Assembly: GCF_000760695.4 (NCBI RefSeq)
Contig: NZ_JHEG04000001.1
Span: 6,826,204-6,890,203 of the forward strand
Length of the DNA stretch: 64,000 nt
From: Tolypothrix bouteillei VB521301
GTDB taxonomy: Bacteria; Cyanobacteriota; Cyanobacteriia; Cyanobacteriales; Nostocaceae
Direction: 5' to 3'
Shown here: positions 9,351 to 17,758 of the stretch, piece after piece
Numbering within the stretch: position 1 is the first letter of the stretch
Layout of the letters: every line of letters starts with the position of its first letter
Notes under the pieces: model-generated
What the model saw: the letters and a program-made list of their open reading frames with translations, nothing else
The model's database searches: none
Told to the model about the DNA's origin: nothing
Position numbers and translations under genes: made by a program

Positions 9351-9818
9351 ATGCCTAAAACCGTTGCCGATGTAATGAGCCATAACCCAATTGTTGTGCG
9401 ACCTGAAACTCCTTTAAAGGAAGCTATTCAAATTTTGGCAGAGCGACGAATCAGCGGACTACCCGTCACGGATGATAGCGGGAAATTAGTAGGCATTATT
9501 TCAGAAACGGATTTAATGTGGCAAGAAACAGGGGTAACACCTCCGGCTTACATAATGTTTCTGGACAGCGTTATCTATTTACAGAATCCCGCAAATTACG
9601 AACGTGACTTACATAAAGCACTAGGGCAAACAGTTGGCGAAGTTATGAGTCACAACCCCATCACAATTTCTCCTGACAAAACTGTCACGGAAGCAGCCAG
9701 ACTCATGCACGATCGCAACATTCACCGTCTTCCAGTACTTGATAGCGAGGGTCAAGTCGTTGGTATTCTTACTCGTGGCGACATTATCCGAGCAATGGCA
9801 GCAAGTCAAGAAAGTTAG
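9351..9818 (+). CDS. Tandem CBS-domain protein
   Basis: A 155-residue stand-alone pair of CBS domains. Domain 1 is residues ~1-65 (TVADVMSHNPIVVRPETPLK ... LVGIISETDLM) and domain 2 is ~95-152 (TVGEVMSHNPITISPDKTVT ... VVGILTRGDIIRAM). CBS pairs bind adenine nucleotides such as AMP, ATP or SAM and regulate partner proteins; here no catalytic partner is fused. The longer linker between the domains (~70-90) is common among cyanobacterial homologues. The target is unknown. Confidence 0.9.
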   Translation: MPKTVADVMSHNPIVVRPETPLKEAIQILAERRISGLPVTDDSGKLVGIISETDLMWQETGVTPPAYIMFLDSVIYLQNPANYERDLHKALGQTVGEVMSHNPITISPDKTVTEAARLMHDRNIHRLPVLDSEGQVVGILTRGDIIRAMAASQES

Positions 9819-9819
9819 T

Positions 9820-9898
9820 GGTTAATTGTTAGTTGTCAACCACTAACCACTAATCATCAACCACTAACCAATAACCAGTAACCAATAACCAATAACTA
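9820..9898. repeat. Tandem ACCAATAACC/CAACCACTAACC repeats
   Basis: The spacer between the CBS gene and nblB is filled with near-tandem AACCACTAACC and ACCAATAACC units, preceded by an inverted GTGGTTAATTGTTAGTTGTC. They stop three bases before the nblB ATG, so nblB has no conventional ribosome-binding site. Confidence 0.7.
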
Positions 9899-9901
9899 AA
9901 A

Positions 9902-10567
9902 ATGAGCACTACTCCAGAATCTGTTAAGCAAATGCTTAGCTCGCAAGATTTGGGCGATCGCTTGCGTGCAGTAAATCTTGTTCGTCAATTGGAACCAACT
10001 GTAGGTTATGAGTTAATTCAAACTGCTATCAACGACAGCAATTCTCGCGTGCGTTACTCAGCCGTGAGTCAATTAGATACTTTAGGCGACCAAAATTTAG
10101 ATTTAACCTTAAACGTGTTGCGCGATCGCCTTTTCAACGATCCAGAAGCTGACGTACAAGCAGCTGCAGCAGATTGTTTGGGTGCGCTTAAGCTACAGGA
10201 AGCTTTTCAAGATTTACAACAGGTTTACCGCACAACCAAAGAATGGATTGTTCAATTGAGCATTATTGCTGCACTAGGAGAGTTAGGCGATCCAAGAGCC
10301 TTTGAGTTGCTCAAAGAAGCACTTGCTTCCAATAATGAGCTAGTCATTACGGCTGCAATTGGTTCTTTAGGAGAGTTAGGCGATCCACAAGCAGTTCCCC
10401 TTTTGGTTCCGTTTGTTACAAATCCAGATTGGCAAGTTCGCTACAGACTCGCGCAAGCTTTAAGGCGTTTGGGTAGTGCAGATGCCAAATCTGTGTTAGA
10501 AACTTTGGCAAAGGATGAAATCGAAGCTGTCGCAACAGAAGCGAAAAAGTCTTTGAACGAGTCTTAA
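9902..10567 (+). CDS. nblB: HEAT-repeat phycobilisome degradation protein NblB
   Basis: NblB takes part in phycobilisome turnover; published work proposes it detaches bilins or supports NblA-dependent degradation. The protein is 221 residues, the usual length, and made almost wholly of HEAT-like alpha repeats (SNSRVRYSAVSQLDTLGD, ADVQAAAADCLGALK, IVQLSIIAALGELGDPRAF, LVITAAIGSLGELGDPQAV, WQVRYRLAQALRRLG). These resemble the CpcE/F bilin lyase fold. It is not next to phycobilisome genes here. HEAT proteins are hard to tell apart by eye, so a related bilin-lyase-like protein is possible, but the N-terminus (ESVKQMLSSQDLGDRLRAVN) fits NblB. Confidence 0.78.
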   Translation: MSTTPESVKQMLSSQDLGDRLRAVNLVRQLEPTVGYELIQTAINDSNSRVRYSAVSQLDTLGDQNLDLTLNVLRDRLFNDPEADVQAAAADCLGALKLQEAFQDLQQVYRTTKEWIVQLSIIAALGELGDPRAFELLKEALASNNELVITAAIGSLGELGDPQAVPLLVPFVTNPDWQVRYRLAQALRRLGSADAKSVLETLAKDEIEAVATEAKKSLNES

Positions 10568-11529
10568 TACCTTTCAATATTGGATTCAGCAGAGGTAGGT
10601 TGGGTTAAGCAACGAAACCAACCTAAAGTCTTATTCTGTCTCGTTCCCAGCCTCCAGACTGGGAACCAGTCAGGACAAGGGTTGTGTCTTAACAAGCGTG
10701 CCATTCGCAACGAAACCCAACAATTCCATTCAATATTGGATTCAGCAATCATCTATTTGGTATAGTCAATCCTTCACTTGTTGATAGCAGCATGCTACCT
10801 GTCCACCACATCGTAGATTGGTGTTGATGGGTGGTACCCACCTTACTACGACTACCGAGTTCGCCTTAAAATATTGGGTGGTTGAGGCTCGTAGGAGTGG
10901 AGGGGCGCTCTGGAGAAAAACGCTTCAAACAGCACGTCTCGACATAAATTGTGACTAACACTATTTGTTTTATCAGAGCAAGATCGCCCATCGAGATCGA
11001 TCGGTCTCAAATTTTCCATGTTTACTGAGTATATTTTTATACTAGTACTTTTATAAAAATATACCAAAGATTAGTACAAATTTTTCTAGCACTTTATCGG
11101 AAAACCACAGCAATTTGGGCTCGATTTTTTGAGGAAATAAGAAGATTTTGAGAGATTGAGAGGCGCGATCGCAAAATTTATTTGGGCTTCAACTTCTTTT
11201 ATCCTATTACCAGACAAGATTTCAACCAAATTATGTTTTTGAGGTAAAGCATAAAGTACCTATTAAAAAATTACTTACGTAATGCGAAACGAAATTCAGT
11301 AATACTATCAACTTCAAACGGAAATTTAAAAATTCAACTCATTTTAATTATTAGGGATTTTTACTGATAAAAAGACGAACGTAAATATCAAAATCAAGAT
11401 TTTATCAATTCTGATTTTTAGACTTCCCGATTGAAAAAAAGATAGCTAAATTAGTGAATGTAAAGAGGCGGGCAAAAAATTAAAACTGCTGCCCGTAACT
11501 AATAGGGCTAATCTAATCGGGAGCAAGTT
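10568..11529. other. 962-base spacer upstream of the PEP-CTERM gene
   Basis: The first 180 bases hold a small repeat element (see 10573-10747). The middle (10760-11070) has no convincing ORF. The last 450 bases are strongly A/T-rich. Just before the gene a hairpin CGGGCA (11469-11474) / TGCCCG (11490-11495) lies in the likely leader, followed by GGGAGCAAGTTATG with a weak ribosome-binding site. No tRNA or known riboswitch was recognised. Confidence 0.5.
10573..10747. repeat. Small MITE-like element flanked by 19-bp direct repeats
   Basis: TTCAATATTGGATTCAGCA occurs at 10573-10591 and again, identically, at 10729-10747. Between them are a TAGGTTGG/CCAACCTA hairpin, a GTTCCCAG ... CTGGGAAC hairpin and the motif CAACGAAACC twice. 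The arrangement suggests a short non-autonomous repeat. No transposase is near. Confidence 0.6.
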
Positions 11530-12345
11530 ATGCAAAAGTTAAAGTTAGTAGCGGCAACAATTCTGGGAACAAGTTTGAGTATGGGTCTAGCTGCTGCAAT
11601 GCCAGCCGCTCATGCTGTTTCTTTAATTCCTCAGCAAGAGGGTGAAATTGACTTAACAAACATGAATTGTATTGTTGCGAATCAGAACTGCATTCAAACA
11701 CAAGGTTACACAGTAAAAAGCTTAGATTTTAACCAAGACTTTAAAGATGATGGATTGAACAAAGAATTTGGACTTAGCCGTCTATTTGTTGATAAAAACG
11801 CTACCGAGAATAACTGGGGACCTGGTAACCAAATCAAGTTTACATTGAAAGATGAGGGAACAAATCCTATCTCCGATCAGTACTGGTTCCGTCCCGTCGC
11901 TTACGATGCTACAGGTAAAGTGATTGAAAATGGTCGATTGGAAGTTGGTAAGTTCTTATTTACTTTGGATAAGGCTTATCAAGAAGTATCATTGGACTTC
12001 TTTGATGTAGAAGATAACTTGTTTTCTGGTATTGTAGAAGTCAACGGACAAAGCGTAAATAACCTGCTTGCAGGTGCAGGCAAGAAAGATGATGCTTCTA
12101 CCAAGAGCTTAAAATTGACAAATGTCTCCTCCTTTGTCATTCAATTAGGCAACCCCGGTAGGAACTATGGTGCAGCTGGTAGTGCATTGGCAAAGACTTC
12201 ATTCTCAACTGGTGACGGTGTCCGGTTGTCTGGGCTAGGAGTAACAAAAGCAGTACCCGAACCAACAACTACCTTAGGCTTGGGTGCAATGGCAGTAGCT
12301 GGTTTGTTGGGCTTGCGTCGTAAAAAAGTGTCTCAAGTTGGTTAA
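11530..12345 (+). CDS. LEVG-type PEP-CTERM sorting-domain protein
   Basis: An exported protein that is likely a substrate of a cyanobacterial exosortase. It has a signal peptide (KLVAATILGTSLSMGLAAA to about residue 30) and a beta-rich central region containing the NGRLEVGKFLFTLDKAYQ segment typical of the LEVG subgroup. The C-terminal sorting signal is a VPEPTT motif, a hydrophobic helix (LGLGAMAVAGLLGL) and a basic tail (RRKK). Such proteins are usually released to the surface or matrix after cleavage at PEP. No exosortase gene is in the window. Two hairpins downstream (12412-12437 and 12463-12494) probably end its transcript. Confidence 0.88.
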   Translation: MQKLKLVAATILGTSLSMGLAAAMPAAHAVSLIPQQEGEIDLTNMNCIVANQNCIQTQGYTVKSLDFNQDFKDDGLNKEFGLSRLFVDKNATENNWGPGNQIKFTLKDEGTNPISDQYWFRPVAYDATGKVIENGRLEVGKFLFTLDKAYQEVSLDFFDVEDNLFSGIVEVNGQSVNNLLAGAGKKDDASTKSLKLTNVSSFVIQLGNPGRNYGAAGSALAKTSFSTGDGVRLSGLGVTKAVPEPTTTLGLGAMAVAGLLGLRRKKVSQVG

Positions 12346-12411
12346 TTAAGGTTCTGCATAAACCAATTGTTAACCTCTTATCAACCACAAGTCTTGGATG
12401 AGATAATCAGA

Positions 12412-12437
12412 AGCCTGTCTTCACAGGTTGCTTTTTA
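12412..12437 (+). terminator. Weak intrinsic terminator after the PEP-CTERM gene
   Basis: A short stem (AGCCTGT with ACAGGTT, one G-T pair, loop CTTC) is followed by GCTTTTTAAA. Confidence 0.5.
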
Positions 12438-12462
12438 AAAACCTGGTATTCGGGCATTGATT

Positions 12463-12494
12463 AAAACCCGCCGAAGCGGGTTTTATTTCTTTTT
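12463..12494 (+). terminator. Strong intrinsic terminator between convergent genes
   Basis: A perfect 9-bp stem AAAACCCGC/GCGGGTTTT with CGAA tetraloop (12463-12484) is followed by ATTTCTTTTT. It terminates the plus-strand PEP-CTERM transcript; the AAAA on the left arm lets it also work, less well, for the minus-strand DUF456 gene. Confidence 0.8.
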
Positions 12495-12502
12495 ATAGCT
12501 TT

Positions 12503-13021
12503 TTAAGAACCAAAAACCTGCGACCAAGTGGTGACAAGAAAAGTCACAACAGCTCCAATTGCCAACAATCCTTGAATCAAATTTCCAAGTATTGTACCGA
12601 CCACTATTCCAATCCCGGCTTTAATAGCGATCGCTACATCATGTCTGTAAAGGTACTCACCGATAATTGCTCCTAAAAGAGGTCCCAACAACATCCCCAA
12701 TAATGGACCGCCAACAGGTAAAGCAGGCAATAATCCGAAAAAGCCCAGCAGCAATCCTACCATTGCTCCAATTTGTCCCCATTTGCTAGCACCTGCTTGT
12801 TGTGCTCCTATGTAACCTGCTAAAAAATCAACTCCTATACTTAGAAGTAAAACAATAACAGTAACAATAAGCGGTATTTTTATAGCTGCGAAGGAACCAC
12901 TGACAAAGCCCCAAATGATAATCCCAATTAAAATTAAGCTTGCTCCAGGAAGAGCAGGAATAACTGCACCCGCAATACCTACAAGCATTAGGGCAATGAT
13001 TAAAACGTAAAGAATTGTCAT
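12503..13021 (-). CDS. DUF456 family membrane protein
   Basis: A 172-residue, very hydrophobic protein with about five predicted membrane segments (ILYVLIIALMLVGIAGAVIP, GASLILIGIIIWGFVSG, IPLIVTVIVLLLSIGVDFLA, IGAMVGLLLGFFGLLPALP, AGIGIVVGTILGNLIQGLLA). The Gly-rich, Pro-containing helices and the FVSG and DFLAGYIGAQQAGASKWG segments fit DUF456, a family without a known function. The ATG directly abuts the heptad repeat element upstream, so its promoter and ribosome-binding region lie inside repeat DNA. Confidence 0.85.
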   Translation of the reverse strand: MTILYVLIIALMLVGIAGAVIPALPGASLILIGIIIWGFVSGSFAAIKIPLIVTVIVLLLSIGVDFLAGYIGAQQAGASKWGQIGAMVGLLLGFFGLLPALPVGGPLLGMLLGPLLGAIIGEYLYRHDVAIAIKAGIGIVVGTILGNLIQGLLAIGAVVTFLVTTWSQVFGS

Positions 13022-13240
13022 AATTGCTAATGGCTAATGGCTAATGGTTAATGGCTAATGGTGAGTCTAGAGAAACTAGGCGGTAAGTCCAGTGCTGCAG
13101 GCGGGTTTCCCGCGCCCACCGGGACTGGCGAACAAGGGAGGAGTTTCCCACGACCACCGGGACTGGCGAACAAGGGAGGGCTATGGCTAATTGCGATCCT
13201 TGCCATTAGCAATTAGCAATTAGCTATTAGCTATTAGCCA
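13022..13240. repeat. Second dyad-symmetric TAATGGC heptad element
   Basis: It has the same architecture as 4687-4972: direct GCTAATGGCTAATGG heptads, a GC core with GGGTTTCCCGCGCCCACCGGG and two copies of ACCGGGACTGGCGAACAAGG, then inverted AGCAATTAGCTATTAGCC. It lies between two minus-strand genes and encodes the last residues and the stop codon of the CCB-type gene. Confidence 0.8.
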
Positions 13241-13869
13241 TTAGCACTTTCAAGCGTAACAGCTAATTTATCTGCTATTCCAGCAATCCAGTTTTCATCT
13301 TGTTTGGTGTAGCTTCGAGGAGCATTTGCACCTAAGATAAGGACTCCTTCTTTACCAATAGGTTGACAAATGACACCTTGAGTATTCTCTGGTAAATAAT
13401 CAAATTCAACTCGTCCTGGGTAGACTTTTAAATCTACCAAATACACCGGCTTTTGTTTTTCTAGCACTCTGTTGAGTATTGCTCCGGGTACTACGTCTGA
13501 TTTCTCAGCTAAAATTCCCCTGCGTAACAAAACTTTACGTTCATAATAAATAACGAGCGATCGCGTCACCGTATTAGTTAACAACAAATGCGATGCCCAA
13601 GCTAGTTCTGTTTTTACAGTTTCCGGTAAATCTGGGGCTAAAACAAAACCTTCTTCACCTACAAGTTGAACCGCATCGGGAGTTCGCGGTTGAACTTGTT
13701 GCCATAGTAAACCGATCAAAATTAATACAGCACTTAATATGACACCAAGTACATCCGCACGTGCTTGAGAATCAGTTATGTCTGGTGTCAGTAACCGATT
13801 AATCAACAGAAGCACAGCGCCTAACCCACCCACTACGATAGGTAGACGCCGCAAAACGTCATTTGTCAT
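13234..13869 (-). CDS. Cofactor assembly of complex C subunit B (CCB2/CCB4-type)
   Basis: CCB proteins attach heme c(n) covalently to cytochrome b6 on the stromal/cytoplasmic side of the b6f complex. The 211-residue protein starts with two membrane helices (LPIVVGGLGAVLLLINRLL and RADVLGVILSAVLILIGLLW), then a GAF-like soluble domain (~75-205) with VIYYERKVLLRRGIL, FDYLPENTQGVICQPIG and VLILGANAPRSYTKQDENWI. This matches the cyanobacterial CCB2/CCB4 family. The final residues (ANG) and the stop come from the heptad repeat. It lies 76 bases downstream of rpaB on the same strand, as in other cyanobacteria. Confidence 0.85.
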   Translation of the reverse strand: MTNDVLRRLPIVVGGLGAVLLLINRLLTPDITDSQARADVLGVILSAVLILIGLLWQQVQPRTPDAVQLVGEEGFVLAPDLPETVKTELAWASHLLLTNTVTRSLVIYYERKVLLRRGILAEKSDVVPGAILNRVLEKQKPVYLVDLKVYPGRVEFDYLPENTQGVICQPIGKEGVLILGANAPRSYTKQDENWIAGIADKLAVTLESANG

Positions 13870-13945
13870 TGGGGATTGGGGATTGAGGATTGGGGATTGG
13901 TTGTGTGAGTTATTCTACCTTGTCTACCTTGTCTCCCTTGTCCCT
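13870..13945. repeat. GGGGATTG and TTGTCTACC tandem repeats between rpaB and the CCB-type gene
   Basis: One part is GGGGATTGGGGATTG tandem units, the other CTACCTTGTCTACCTTGTCT followed by CCCTTGTCCC. The latter shares its vocabulary with the insert in carB. Confidence 0.7.
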
Positions 13946-14683
13946 CTACTCTTCTCCTGGTTCAATTATCCGTTGAAACAAATAACCAGTTCCTCGTGCT
14001 GTCAGTATTAATTCTGGGTTACTGGGGTCATCTTCTAGTTTTGCTCGCAGGCGAGAGATATGCACGTCAACAACGCGGGTGTCCACATGGCGTTCTGGCG
14101 TGTATCCCCATACTTCTTGCAAAATTTCCGAACGGGAAAAAGCTTCGCCCGAACGGCTCACTAGCAGTTCTAGCAAGCTAAACTCCATACCTGTTAGGCG
14201 AATGCGTTCGTCACCTTTATAAACTTGCCGCTTGTTCGTATCAATTTTAATATTGCCTACATGAATGACACCGGAACTGGGAATCCCGGAAGCGCCCGTT
14301 TTGTCTACTCGCCTCAGAACTGACCGAATGCGGGCTTCCAACTCTTTGGGGGAAAAGGGCTTAACTACGTAATCATCAGCACCTAACTCCAAACCCGTGA
14401 TTCGATCTGCCACATCTCCCAAGGCGGTTAGCATAATAATGGGCACGTCCGATTCCTTGCGTAATTCTTGGCATACCCCGTAGCCATCTAGCTTTGGCAT
14501 CATTACGTCAAGGACGACTAGGTCTGGATCTGCTTTGCGAAACGTGTCCAACGCTTCTTCTCCATCACCTGCTGTCACTACGTCATAGCCAATCATGGAA
14601 AGGCGTGTTTCCAAAATCCGACGAATGCTGGCTTCGTCATCTACTACCAGAATTTTTTCTTTATGACTTTCCAAGTTTCTCAA
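13946..14683 (-). CDS. rpaB: OmpR-family response regulator RpaB (Ycf27)
   Basis: RpaB is the essential cyanobacterial regulator that binds HLR1 sites and controls light-stress and photosystem genes; its usual kinase is NblS. Receiver domain: ILVVDDEAS acidic pocket, phospho-acceptor Asp59 in LVVLDVMMPKLDGYGV, Thr in IIMLTALGD, Lys in DDYVVKPFSPKE. Winged-helix DNA-binding domain from ~145 (LTGMEFSLLELLVSRSGEAF, VDTRVVDVHISRLRAKLEDD, ILTARGTGYLFQ). Length 245 and the ERHVDTRVVDVHISRLR helix match RpaB/Ycf27 rather than RpaA. The divergent neighbour is radA, a known cyanobacterial arrangement. Confidence 0.92.
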   Translation of the reverse strand: MRNLESHKEKILVVDDEASIRRILETRLSMIGYDVVTAGDGEEALDTFRKADPDLVVLDVMMPKLDGYGVCQELRKESDVPIIMLTALGDVADRITGLELGADDYVVKPFSPKELEARIRSVLRRVDKTGASGIPSSGVIHVGNIKIDTNKRQVYKGDERIRLTGMEFSLLELLVSRSGEAFSRSEILQEVWGYTPERHVDTRVVDVHISRLRAKLEDDPSNPELILTARGTGYLFQRIIEPGEE

Positions 14684-14837
14684 CTCTCCTTAACTAAAAT
14701 TTTTGATGCTTAATTTTTAGTACCATAGTATTAAGATATCATTTCACAATTTGAATGGAAAAAACCTGCATCTACTACCATTATTCAATTTCACTTTCCT
14801 CAAAAACTTAAGCAAAAATTAAGATAAGATATAATAA

Positions 14838-16409
14838 ATGCCAAAGCAAAAGACATATTACGTTTGTAGCGAATGTGGCTCGGAATCCCCTCAATGGTTT
14901 GGTAAGTGTCCGGCTTGCGGCACTTACAACTCTTTAGAAGAGCAACTTGCTATTCAGTCATCGACAGATATACCAAGTCGGGGGATAAGTGGATGGCACC
15001 AACAGGCAGGAAATGCAAAACCTACAGCTAAGCCCGCAAAACCGCGTGCTTCTCTAACATTTGACCAAATTAGCGATCGCCAAGTGACTCGTTGGGCTTC
15101 TGGCTATGAAGAACTCGATAGAGTCCTTGGCGGCGGTGTTGTTCCCGGTTCGATGGTTCTTATAGGTGGCGATCCGGGAATTGGAAAATCAACTCTACTG
15201 TTGCAAGTATCAAGCGAATTGGCGCAGAGATACCGCATCCTCTATGTCTCTGGAGAAGAGTCAGGACAGCAAGTCAAACTCAGAGCCTCTCGATTGGGTG
15301 TCTCAAAATCCCTTAGTTTAGTTAGCGCTGAGAATGACAACGAAAATGGTAATAGCGAAACAGCTAAAGAAACGGCGATTCAGGTAACGCAGCCGTCTGA
15401 AGAAACTAGAGACGCCGATCTGTACGTATTGCCTGAAACGGATTTGGAAGAAATTTTGAAGGAAATGGATTCCCTCAGACCCAATGTGGCAATTATTGAT
15501 AGTATTCAAACAGTATTCTTTCCCGCATTGACTTCTGCACCCGGTTCTGTGGCTCAGGTAAGAGAGTGTACTGCTGCTTTGATGAAAGTAGCAAAGCACG
15601 AAGATATTACAATGTTAATTGTGGGACACGTCACTAAAGAAGGTGCGATCGCAGGACCAAAAGTATTGGAACACTTAGTCGATACAGTTTTGTATTTTGA
15701 AGGCGATCGATTTGCATCCCATCGATTATTAAGAACAGTAAAAAATCGCTTTGGGGCAACCCATGAAATCGGTATCTTTGAAATGATAGATACAGGTTTG
15801 CGAGAAGTCCCCAATCCTTCAGAGTTATTTTTAGGAAATCGTGACGACCCCGCCCCCGGTACTGCTTTGGTTGTGGCTTGCGAAGGAACGCGTCCAATTG
15901 TCGTTGAATTGCAGGCTTTAGTCAGCCCTACGAGTTACCCGTCCCCCCGTCGTGCAGGGACAGGTATAGATTACAACCGCTTGGTACAAATCTTAGCAGT
16001 GTTAGAAAAGCGGGTAGGGATTCCCATGTCGAAACTAGATTCTTACGTTGCTTCCGCAGGGGGGTTGAATGTAGAAGAACCAGCAGTTGATTTGGGAATA
16101 GCCATAGCAATCGTTGCTAGTTTCCGAGATCGGATTGTAGACCCCCGTACCGTACTGATTGGAGAAGTTGGCTTGGGGGGACAAGTCAGATCTGTATCGC
16201 AGATGGAACTGCGGTTAAAAGAAGCAGCAAAACTGGGATTTAAACGGGCGATCGTACCCAAAGGGCAAAAATATCCCAACTATGACATTGAAATTGTCCC
16301 GGTTTCCAAAGTCATAGATGCCATTATTGCAGCAATCCCGCAGCAGGGGCTAACAGAAGCCGACCTAGCACCAGACGATGATGACGATGATGATGACTCC
16401 AGTTTGTAA
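14838..16409 (+). CDS. radA: DNA repair protein RadA (Sms)
   Basis: RadA is a RecA-related, DnaB-like helicase that drives branch migration in recombination repair. Seen in order: N-terminal C4 zinc finger (CSECG ... CPACG, residues ~9-26), Walker A (GGDPGIGKSTLL, ~112), Walker B region (VAIIDSIQTVF), the RadA-specific KNRFG motif (LRTVKNRFGATHE) and a C-terminal Lon-protease-like domain (~350-500) without a serine protease triad. Its 523 residues exceed the ~455 of E. coli RadA because of a polar insert near 170-200 and an Asp-run tail (PDDDDDDDDSSL). It is divergent from rpaB. Confidence 0.95.
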   Translation: MPKQKTYYVCSECGSESPQWFGKCPACGTYNSLEEQLAIQSSTDIPSRGISGWHQQAGNAKPTAKPAKPRASLTFDQISDRQVTRWASGYEELDRVLGGGVVPGSMVLIGGDPGIGKSTLLLQVSSELAQRYRILYVSGEESGQQVKLRASRLGVSKSLSLVSAENDNENGNSETAKETAIQVTQPSEETRDADLYVLPETDLEEILKEMDSLRPNVAIIDSIQTVFFPALTSAPGSVAQVRECTAALMKVAKHEDITMLIVGHVTKEGAIAGPKVLEHLVDTVLYFEGDRFASHRLLRTVKNRFGATHEIGIFEMIDTGLREVPNPSELFLGNRDDPAPGTALVVACEGTRPIVVELQALVSPTSYPSPRRAGTGIDYNRLVQILAVLEKRVGIPMSKLDSYVASAGGLNVEEPAVDLGIAIAIVASFRDRIVDPRTVLIGEVGLGGQVRSVSQMELRLKEAAKLGFKRAIVPKGQKYPNYDIEIVPVSKVIDAIIAAIPQQGLTEADLAPDDDDDDDDSSL

Positions 16410-16694
16410 GGGTTTAGCTCAATAAGAATGTAAGGTGGGTATCGCCCACCATTTCAACATCATACAAGAAGCACTTAACGATCGTCAGCAACTCTCAAAA
16501 TAGAGAAAATAACTTGCCACGATCGCTATAGCTAATCAAGACTGCAAAATGACTTGGGAAAAATTACCAGATGACTTTGTAGATAATATTAACCAATCGC
16601 TTCGCTGCGATCGCTTTTCTTAAAAAATTTTAGATGAATATAACTTACGATCCTAGATACAAAGTCAAATTATATTTACTTTCAAGAAAAAACT
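16410..16694. other. Spacer after radA with a hairpin
   Basis: GGTGGG (16434-16439) and CCCACC (16445-16450) form a short hairpin followed by ATTTC, a likely radA terminator. The remainder is A/T-rich with two HIP1-type sites and no ORF. Confidence 0.5.
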
Positions 16695-16865
16695 ATGCAG
16701 GTGAACACAATCCAAGTCACCCAGGAGATGAGTGTAGGTGTCGGGCTCGATGGAAAAATGTATGGTGGTAAGCTTTTAAACGTCAACCAACAACTCGATT
16801 CTCTTGAACGGGAATGGCTGGTTGTTGTTCCTGAAGCTTTGGGTGAATCTGCTGAAATCAGGTGA
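16695..16865 (+). CDS. Possible 56-residue small protein upstream of the PhnD-like gene
   Basis: ATG 16695 opens a 56-codon frame ending TGA 16863-16865, six bases before the ATG of the next gene. The translation starts MQVNTIQVTQEMSVGVGLDG and contains KLLNVNQQLDSLEREWLV. It is balanced in composition and not repetitive. There is no clear ribosome-binding site and no family that I recognise. Tight spacing to the next gene suggests translational coupling, but chance is possible. Confidence 0.4.
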   Translation: MQVNTIQVTQEMSVGVGLDGKMYGGKLLNVNQQLDSLEREWLVVVPEALGESAEIR

Positions 16866-16870
16866 TTTAT

Positions 16871-17758
16871 ATGAAAACTACTATCTGGCGGCGCTTTCTA
16901 CTAATCTCGTTAACCGTGCTTGTAGGTCTAGTTGAAGTGGGATGCAGTCCAAAGAAGGAACCCATAAGTTCGGAAAGGCTGACTGTCGGAGTAGTCAGTT
17001 ATGGTGAACAAACAGTTTCATTAGAAAAGTACGAGCAATTCAAAAACTATCTCGCCGCACAAACTCAGTCAATTGTAGAACTTGAACCAGCTTATAACGA
17101 ATTGCAAGCTCTCGAGCAAATTCAACGGCAAAGATGGGAAATTGTATTTGCTCCTCCTGGTTTAGCAGCAATTGCTATGGGCAAAGATCTTTACATTCCT
17201 TTATTTTCCATGGAGGGAATTAGCAGCAGACAGCGTTCTTTATTGGTAGTGCGCGATGATAAACCGATTAACACAATAGCAGATTTAGCAAATAAAACTG
17301 TTGCCTTAGAATCGGTAGGTTCGGCTGCAGGATATTATGTTCCTCTCTACGATCTGTATGGATTAACTTTGGCTCAAATCCGTTTTGCACCCACTCCTAA
17401 AACAGTACTGGAATGGCTTAATGAAGGGAGTGTAGATGCTGGTGCGATCGCTGAGAGAGATTTTGAGCTTTACAAGCAGCAATTTAGTGGAACTAAGTTT
17501 AGAATTCTACATACGAGTCGATGGATTCCTCCTGCAGTTGTACTCCTAGCACCTACAGTAGAGCGCAATCGACAGCAACAGATCCAAAAAGCTATGGAGC
17601 AAGCACCAGGCTATATCATATCAGACGCCGGTTATGTTCCTGCTGCTAAAGTACCCAGCTACGATCAGTTTATTAAACTGGTGGAAAAAGTCAGACCTCT
17701 AGAAGCGCATGTCAAACAAACACCCAGTGTTTTAGTCAATCCCGAAGCAACAAAATAA
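16871..17758 (+). CDS. PhnD-like ABC transporter substrate-binding lipoprotein
   Basis: A periplasmic binding protein of the phosphate/phosphite/phosphonate (PhnD) type. It has a signal peptide with lipobox (VEVGCSPKK, Cys near residue 25) and then two lobes: LTVGVVSYGEQTVSLEKYEQ, IVFAPPGLAAIAMGK, SRQRSLLVVRDDKPINTIAD, TVALESVGSAAGYYVPLYDL, EWLNEGSVDAGAIAERDFEL. About 295 residues from ATG 16871 is typical; GTG 16862 would add three residues. No permease or ATPase genes lie nearby, so it is an orphan binding protein that might serve a distant transporter or act as a sensor. The ligand is not certain. Confidence 0.85.
   Translation: MKTTIWRRFLLISLTVLVGLVEVGCSPKKEPISSERLTVGVVSYGEQTVSLEKYEQFKNYLAAQTQSIVELEPAYNELQALEQIQRQRWEIVFAPPGLAAIAMGKDLYIPLFSMEGISSRQRSLLVVRDDKPINTIADLANKTVALESVGSAAGYYVPLYDLYGLTLAQIRFAPTPKTVLEWLNEGSVDAGAIAERDFELYKQQFSGTKFRILHTSRWIPPAVVLLAPTVERNRQQQIQKAMEQAPGYIISDAGYVPAAKVPSYDQFIKLVEKVRPLEAHVKQTPSVLVNPEATK

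Noticed and set aside
10852..11067. 71-codon minus-strand frame before the PEP-CTERM gene
   Set aside because: Unstructured composition in a spacer, no start signals.
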